The translations under genes and the position numbers were made by a program. From Bacteroidales bacterium (GTDB taxonomy: Bacteria > Bacteroidota > Bacteroidia > Bacteroidales > UBA4181), in NCBI GenBank assembly GCA_031287245.1, contig JAITTD010000215.1, forward strand, positions 1 through 9,480: DNA of 9,480 nucleotides. Reading direction: 5' to 3'. Under the pieces are notes generated by a model. That model was not told the origin of the DNA. It did not search any database and worked only from the letters and a program-made list of their open reading frames with translations. This document shows positions 5,611-9,480 of this stretch, piece after piece. Numbering within the stretch: the first letter of the stretch is position 1; each line of letters begins with the position of its first letter.

Positions 5611-5931
5611 ATGGTGCTCACATCGCTGATAACGATTGTTGACTGGTTGGAAAGCAAGCAATTACCTTGTCTTACGAAGTCGATTTTCCACATCGAATGT
5701 CCCGGATGCGGAATGCAACGAGCGTTGATCGCTTTGCTTCGCGGCGATTTGGCGGAAAGCCTCAGGTTGCATCCCGGCGCCATTCCGACCTTGGCGATGC
5801 TGATGTTTTTAACCGTGCATCTTGTCTTTAAACTGAAAAACGGAAGTCGCATCTTGCTGTATCTGTTCAGTTTTAATGTGTTTGTAATCATTGTCAATTA
5901 TATTATTAAAATAATTTTTAAAATCAGTTAA
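5611..5931 (+). CDS. DUF2752 family membrane protein
   Basis: A 106-residue protein with the family signature CPGCGMQRA (C30, C33, R37) before two hydrophobic helices (about 54-75 and 80-103). The conserved CxxC-GxxR motif followed by membrane segments is what defines DUF2752; no biochemical role is established. Leu-His-Pro at 53-55 is also typical of the family. An own promoter lies at 5555-5585. The stop codon is two bases from the start of the next gene, so the pair is surely co-transcribed and perhaps translationally coupled. Confidence 0.87.
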   Translation: MVLTSLITIVDWLESKQLPCLTKSIFHIECPGCGMQRALIALLRGDLAESLRLHPGAIPTLAMLMFLTVHLVFKLKNGSRILLYLFSFNVFVIIVNYIIKIIFKIS

Positions 5932-5933
5932 TC

Positions 5934-6311
5934 ATGGAAGAAAATTTGGAAAATTTGGAACAACAACAGCCGCAAACCGCGTCGCCTGTCATTCTGCCGC
6001 CTTTGCCTAATGCTACGGCAACCTTGGTATTGGGAATCCTGTCCATCGTGTTTTTTTGTTGCTATGGAGTGATCGGTTTGGTATTGGGTATCATTGGTTT
6101 AGTATTGGGCAACAAAGCCGTTGCCCTTTACAAAAGTTCGCCGGGTGTTTATGCGGAGTCATCGTACAAGAATGCTGCTGCCGGAAAGGTTTGCGCCATC
6201 ATCGGTTTGGTTTTGAGCGCTCTCTACGTGACATTCATCATTTTATTATTCACCGTCTGGGCTGAATTATTGCAAGAAATTATGAGTTCCTACGGAGGGT
6301 ACGGATTCTAA
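5934..6311 (+). CDS. CCC-motif / DUF4190-like small membrane protein
   Basis: A 125-residue protein. A Gln/Pro-rich N-terminal segment (1-28) leads to PLPNATATLVLGILSIV, then a hairpin of hydrophobic segments (about 29-60) with the internal repeat GLVLGIIGLVLG, a loop with conserved-looking YKSSPGVY, and a third helix (about 86-110). This matches Bacteroidota proteins annotated as CCC-motif membrane proteins, relatives of DUF4190. The usual three cysteines are reduced here to FCC (41-43). The function is unknown; its position two bases after the DUF2752 gene suggests a joint membrane role. A short Gly/Tyr-rich tail (SYGGYGF) ends the protein. Confidence 0.82.
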   Translation: MEENLENLEQQQPQTASPVILPPLPNATATLVLGILSIVFFCCYGVIGLVLGIIGLVLGNKAVALYKSSPGVYAESSYKNAAAGKVCAIIGLVLSALYVTFIILLFTVWAELLQEIMSSYGGYGF

Positions 6312-6340
6312 ACTTACCATTATTATAAAAACATCTCAAT

Positions 6341-9181
6341 ATGAAAGCCAGCACATTGAATACATCGCGACGTACTTTTCTTAAATCGGGAATGGTTTTA
6401 GCGGCAGGATTGCCTGCCATACGGGTATATCCGTTTTCCGACAGTAGCGAAGCGGCAAACCAGCCAGCGGACAGCGACAGTCTGTTCACCCTGTTTCAGC
6501 AGCCGCCAAATTCGGCGAAACCCTTTGTTCGCTGGTGGTGGAACGGAGACAAACTGTCTGCCAAAGAGATTCTTCGCGAGTTGGACGTGTTGAAGGAAGG
6601 CGGGATAGGCGGAGTGGAAATCAACCCGATCGCCTTTCCGGGTGGCGACGACCTTGCCATTCCTTCCATGCAATGGCTTAGCCCCGAATGGATTGAGATG
6701 ATTAAAGTAGCCTTGAAAGGCGCGGCAGAACGCGGCATCATCTGCGACATCATTGTTGGTTCGGGATGGCCCTTTGGCGCGGAGTTTCTGCAAGGCGACG
6801 AGCGTTCGCAACTCCTCACCCTGACAAGCCGGAAAATAAAAGGACCTGCAAATATTGAGATAGAGGTAGCGGAACTGTTGAAAGAAGCCGCCCCCCATGT
6901 GAATGCCTACGAAGGCGCGACAAGTGAACTACATTCGCTTTGTTTGGCGCCGGTGACGATGGAAGCGTTCACGCAACCTGCATGGTTGCCTTTTGACAGG
7001 GCGCAAAACAAAGTTACCATTTCAGCGCCCGCAGGAGAGCACGTTTTGTATGCTTTGGTGAAGTTCACCGGCTTTCAGGCAGTCATCAACGGAGCGCCCG
7101 GCGCCGCCGGTCCGGTGCTCAATCACTACAACAAGGAAGCCACGTTAAAATTCCTCAACCGGATGTCAGACAAGTTGTTTCCCGAATTGAACGGACTGAA
7201 AAGTTTCCGCGCCATGTTCTGCGACAGCATGGAATTGGAAGGCGCCAACTGGTGTCCCGATTATTTGGAGGAATTTAAACGCCGCCGCGGATACGACATA
7301 CAACCTTACCTGCCCTTCATACTGTTCAAGGTAGGCGGCATGGGACAGGCTATTCAGGGCGCCGAAATCACCCTTCTTTCCGGCAAAGCCAAAGAAGAGG
7401 TGTCGCGTGCACGATACGATTTTTTCATCACCTGCATGGAAATTATCCGCGACCGTTTCCTGATTACCTACACGCAATGGTGCAACCAGCACGGTTTCAA
7501 ATCGCGGATGCAGCCCTACGGAAATGAATTTCATCCTTTGGAAGCCTCTCTCAATATTGACATCCCCGAATGTGAAACGTGGATTTGGCGACAGACAAAA
7601 GACGGACACAATATCCTTGATTTTGTCAATCTTCCCTCCTATACGAATGTGAATAAATTTGTGGCTTCTGCTGCGCACTTTTCGGGCAAAAAGATTGTCA
7701 GTTGCGAGGAATTAACCAATACGGATGTTGCTTTCAATGTGACGCTGGAACAAATCAAAATCGTAGGCGACCAAAGCAATCTTTCCGGCGTCAATCACTC
7801 GATACTTCACGGATTCAGTTACTCGCCGCCGGCAGTTCCCTTTCCGGGCTGGGTACGTTACGGAACATTCATCAACGAACGCAATACTTGGTGGGCTTTT
7901 TTCAAGCAATGGGCGGCGTATAAAACGCGCGTTTCTGTGCTTTTGCAGGAAACAGAAGCCTTTGCGGACATCGCTGTGATGCACCCGCTTGCGGATATGT
8001 GGACGATACACGGTCCGCAGCGCGATCCGTTTCCGGGACTGCACTATCCGCCTTATCAATACAAAGTGTGGGAAGGAATCCACAAGAACGGCAACAGTTG
8101 CGACTACACCTGCGAATCCATCATTCAAAAGAGCACTGTTGAAAACGGTTATCTGAAGTACAACACCCGTAAATATCACACACTTATACTGTTGGAAGTG
8201 GAAACATTGGAGCCTGCCACTGCTAAAGCGCTATCCAACTTTGTAGCCAAAGGCGGGAAGTTGATTTTTGCAGGCAAAGAGCCTTACAAATCGCCGGGCT
8301 TGCGCAATCATCAAAAGAACGATAAGCAGGTGGCGACTACCATTGCAGCGCTGAAAAAGGCAAATCCATCGCGGGTATTCACCGTGGAAGCACCGGAAAA
8401 CAGCAAAGACGGTGTTATCGCCTGGTTTGCCAAAGTGCAGCAACAATGCGGCATCAAGCCCTATATGAAGATAGACCGTCCCAATGCTGCTGTCAGCCAG
8501 ATACGCCACCGCGCAAACGGCAAAGATATTTTCTTTATCAACAACAGCAGCCAAAACGAGCGGATTGTGCTTCGCGCTTCGTTCCCCGAATCCAAGGGAA
8601 CACCCTGTTTGTGGAATGCCGAAACAGGAGAACGCTTTCGCTATCCCGCCGTTGCAGGCGACACACTGACCATTGACTTGCCGCCCGCCGCTTCGCAACT
8701 CATCGTTTTCGACACCAAGGGCACAGTTGCGGATATGCCGGCGTTGCCTGCCGAAAAGACTGGTGTAGAGTTGAAAGGCTGGACATTGCGAATGGAACAT
8801 ATCAATGGCACAACGCAACTTCGCAATATCAGCACACTGTTCGACTTGGCGGACGACGAGACTTCTCATTCATTTGCAGGATACCTCTATTACGAAAAGC
8901 AACTTGGAGGCGATGCGTCACAACATCAATGGTTGGACTTGGGCAAGGTGATTGGCGTTTCCGAAGTAGCCCTTGACGGTGAAAAGTTAGGCAACCGCTG
9001 GTATGGAAGGCACTTGTACCGCCTGCCTGCCAATGCTGCCGGAAAAATTCTTCAAATCAAGATTACCACCACGCTGGGCAATTATTTAAAATCCAACCCC
9101 GGAAATAAAGTAGGACACGGTTGGACTCGCGGCCAAGGCTGGACGTCTGTTGGATTGTTGGGACCGGTGAAATTAGTGTAA
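6341..9181 (+). CDS. Exported glycoside hydrolase, GH106 (alpha-L-rhamnosidase)-like
   Basis: A 946-residue protein, probably acting outside the cytoplasm on rhamnose-containing or related glycans. The N terminus carries an exact twin-arginine consensus, SRRTFLK (9-15), before a short hydrophobic stretch. The N-terminal region PFVRWWWNGD (61-70) and GGIGGVEI (87-94) is typical of GH106 and its relatives. CDSMELEGANW (294-304) with EEFKRRRGYD (310-319), and VSCEEL (453-458), match the stretches that hold the catalytic carboxylates in that family; candidates are E298 and E456 or E457. HGFSYSPP (490-497) is also characteristic. The last ~140 residues look like a galactose-binding-type beta-sandwich. 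The specificity is not provable from sequence, because many such proteins are annotated only as glycosyl hydrolase. It starts 29 bases after the CCC-motif gene with no promoter box seen, so read-through is likely. No SusC/SusD pair is present in the window. Confidence 0.85.
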   Translation: MKASTLNTSRRTFLKSGMVLAAGLPAIRVYPFSDSSEAANQPADSDSLFTLFQQPPNSAKPFVRWWWNGDKLSAKEILRELDVLKEGGIGGVEINPIAFPGGDDLAIPSMQWLSPEWIEMIKVALKGAAERGIICDIIVGSGWPFGAEFLQGDERSQLLTLTSRKIKGPANIEIEVAELLKEAAPHVNAYEGATSELHSLCLAPVTMEAFTQPAWLPFDRAQNKVTISAPAGEHVLYALVKFTGFQAVINGAPGAAGPVLNHYNKEATLKFLNRMSDKLFPELNGLKSFRAMFCDSMELEGANWCPDYLEEFKRRRGYDIQPYLPFILFKVGGMGQAIQGAEITLLSGKAKEEVSRARYDFFITCMEIIRDRFLITYTQWCNQHGFKSRMQPYGNEFHPLEASLNIDIPECETWIWRQTKDGHNILDFVNLPSYTNVNKFVASAAHFSGKKIVSCEELTNTDVAFNVTLEQIKIVGDQSNLSGVNHSILHGFSYSPPAVPFPGWVRYGTFINERNTWWAFFKQWAAYKTRVSVLLQETEAFADIAVMHPLADMWTIHGPQRDPFPGLHYPPYQYKVWEGIHKNGNSCDYTCESIIQKSTVENGYLKYNTRKYHTLILLEVETLEPATAKALSNFVAKGGKLIFAGKEPYKSPGLRNHQKNDKQVATTIAALKKANPSRVFTVEAPENSKDGVIAWFAKVQQQCGIKPYMKIDRPNAAVSQIRHRANGKDIFFINNSSQNERIVLRASFPESKGTPCLWNAETGERFRYPAVAGDTLTIDLPPAASQLIVFDTKGTVADMPALPAEKTGVELKGWTLRMEHINGTTQLRNISTLFDLADDETSHSFAGYLYYEKQLGGDASQHQWLDLGKVIGVSEVALDGEKLGNRWYGRHLYRLPANAAGKILQIKITTTLGNYLKSNPGNKVGHGWTRGQGWTSVGLLGPVKLV

Positions 9182-9184
9182 AGA

Positions 9185-9480
9185 TTAAAGTTCAATGTCT
9201 TCATAACCGGCCTCTTCATATATCTCTCCTTGAACATCGTCAGCGCTTTTACGTTTGTAAGTCACTGTTATTTTCTTGAAGCCGTTTTCTTTGTAAAATG
9301 ATTTCAAGGATGCGATGTCCACGCCGATGTAATTAGCCGTTTGAACATTGGTAGTGGCTGTCAAAACAGGCTCCGTTTTTTGAGCGCGGATATATAGGGT
9401 CACTTTTCTATCGTTATTTAAATCAGGGACATAGATGCTTTCATAAGCATACGTCTGCTTTTCAGCACCTAATTGGATAC
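9185..9480 (-). CDS. C-terminal part of an unknown protein (continues past the right edge)
   Basis: The frame is open from the stop at 9187-9185 to the end of the window, giving at least 98 residues. A GTG at 9403 is inside the frame, but the coding stretch upstream (including EKQTYAYESIYVPDLNNDRK) looks equally protein-like, so the gene most probably starts outside. The visible part is rich in Thr, Lys, Glu and Tyr and ends in an acidic tail (EEAGYEDIEL). I do not recognise a family. It converges with the glycoside hydrolase gene, with three bases between the two stop codons and no terminator hairpin in the gap. Confidence 0.6.
   Translation of the reverse strand, partial: IQLGAEKQTYAYESIYVPDLNNDRKVTLYIRAQKTEPVLTATTNVQTANYIGVDIASLKSFYKENGFKKITVTYKRKSADDVQGEIYEEAGYEDIEL

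Noticed and set aside
7166..7678. A 170-codon minus-strand frame inside the glycoside hydrolase gene
   Set aside because: It overlaps a strongly supported coding region on the other strand and has no recognisable protein features.

Overview
The window looks like chromosomal DNA of a Bacteroidota (Gram-negative, probably Bacteroidales) bacterium. Four promoters fit the Bacteroidota pattern (-7 box TAnnTTTG, three of them exactly TACTTTTG, with a -33 box near TTG/TTTG 19-20 bases upstream). Starts lack strong Shine-Dalgarno sequences. The gene families are also typical of the phylum: a fused DAHP synthase-chorismate mutase, a prephenate dehydratase with the KIQSLP form of the ACT motif, a CCC-motif membrane protein, a Bacteroidota-type SPOR protein and a GH106-like hydrolase.

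Left part (1-2200, minus strand): an aromatic amino acid operon. Prephenate dehydratase comes first, then the DAHP synthase-chorismate mutase fusion. Upstream of it is the most interesting structure here, a complete classical attenuator. In transcript order it has a consensus promoter, a 31-codon leader peptide with 5 Phe, 6 Tyr and 1 Trp (ten residues in a row read FWGYFYFYFY), a 7-nt antiterminator arm inside the last leader codons, and a 10-bp terminator hairpin with eight U residues ending 13 nt before the pheA ATG. The design predicts that ribosome stalling on uncharged tRNA-Phe or tRNA-Tyr frees the antiterminator and switches on the genes that make prephenate and phenylpyruvate.

Middle (2200-4560): AT-rich 7-bp repeats, an eight-copy 10-bp tandem repeat touching the next stop codon, a minus-strand LTA-synthase-like membrane sulfatase, and a divergent promoter region holding a degenerate four-copy 21-bp repeat.

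Right part (4560-9480): a plus-strand run of a secreted SPOR-domain protein, a 72-residue Cys-containing membrane protein, a DUF2752 protein, a CCC-motif/DUF4190-like membrane protein and a 946-residue Tat-signal glycoside hydrolase resembling GH106 alpha-L-rhamnosidases. A minus-strand gene of unknown function enters from the right edge and converges on the hydrolase with only 3 bases between stop codons. No tRNA, rRNA, CRISPR or transposase gene was recognised.
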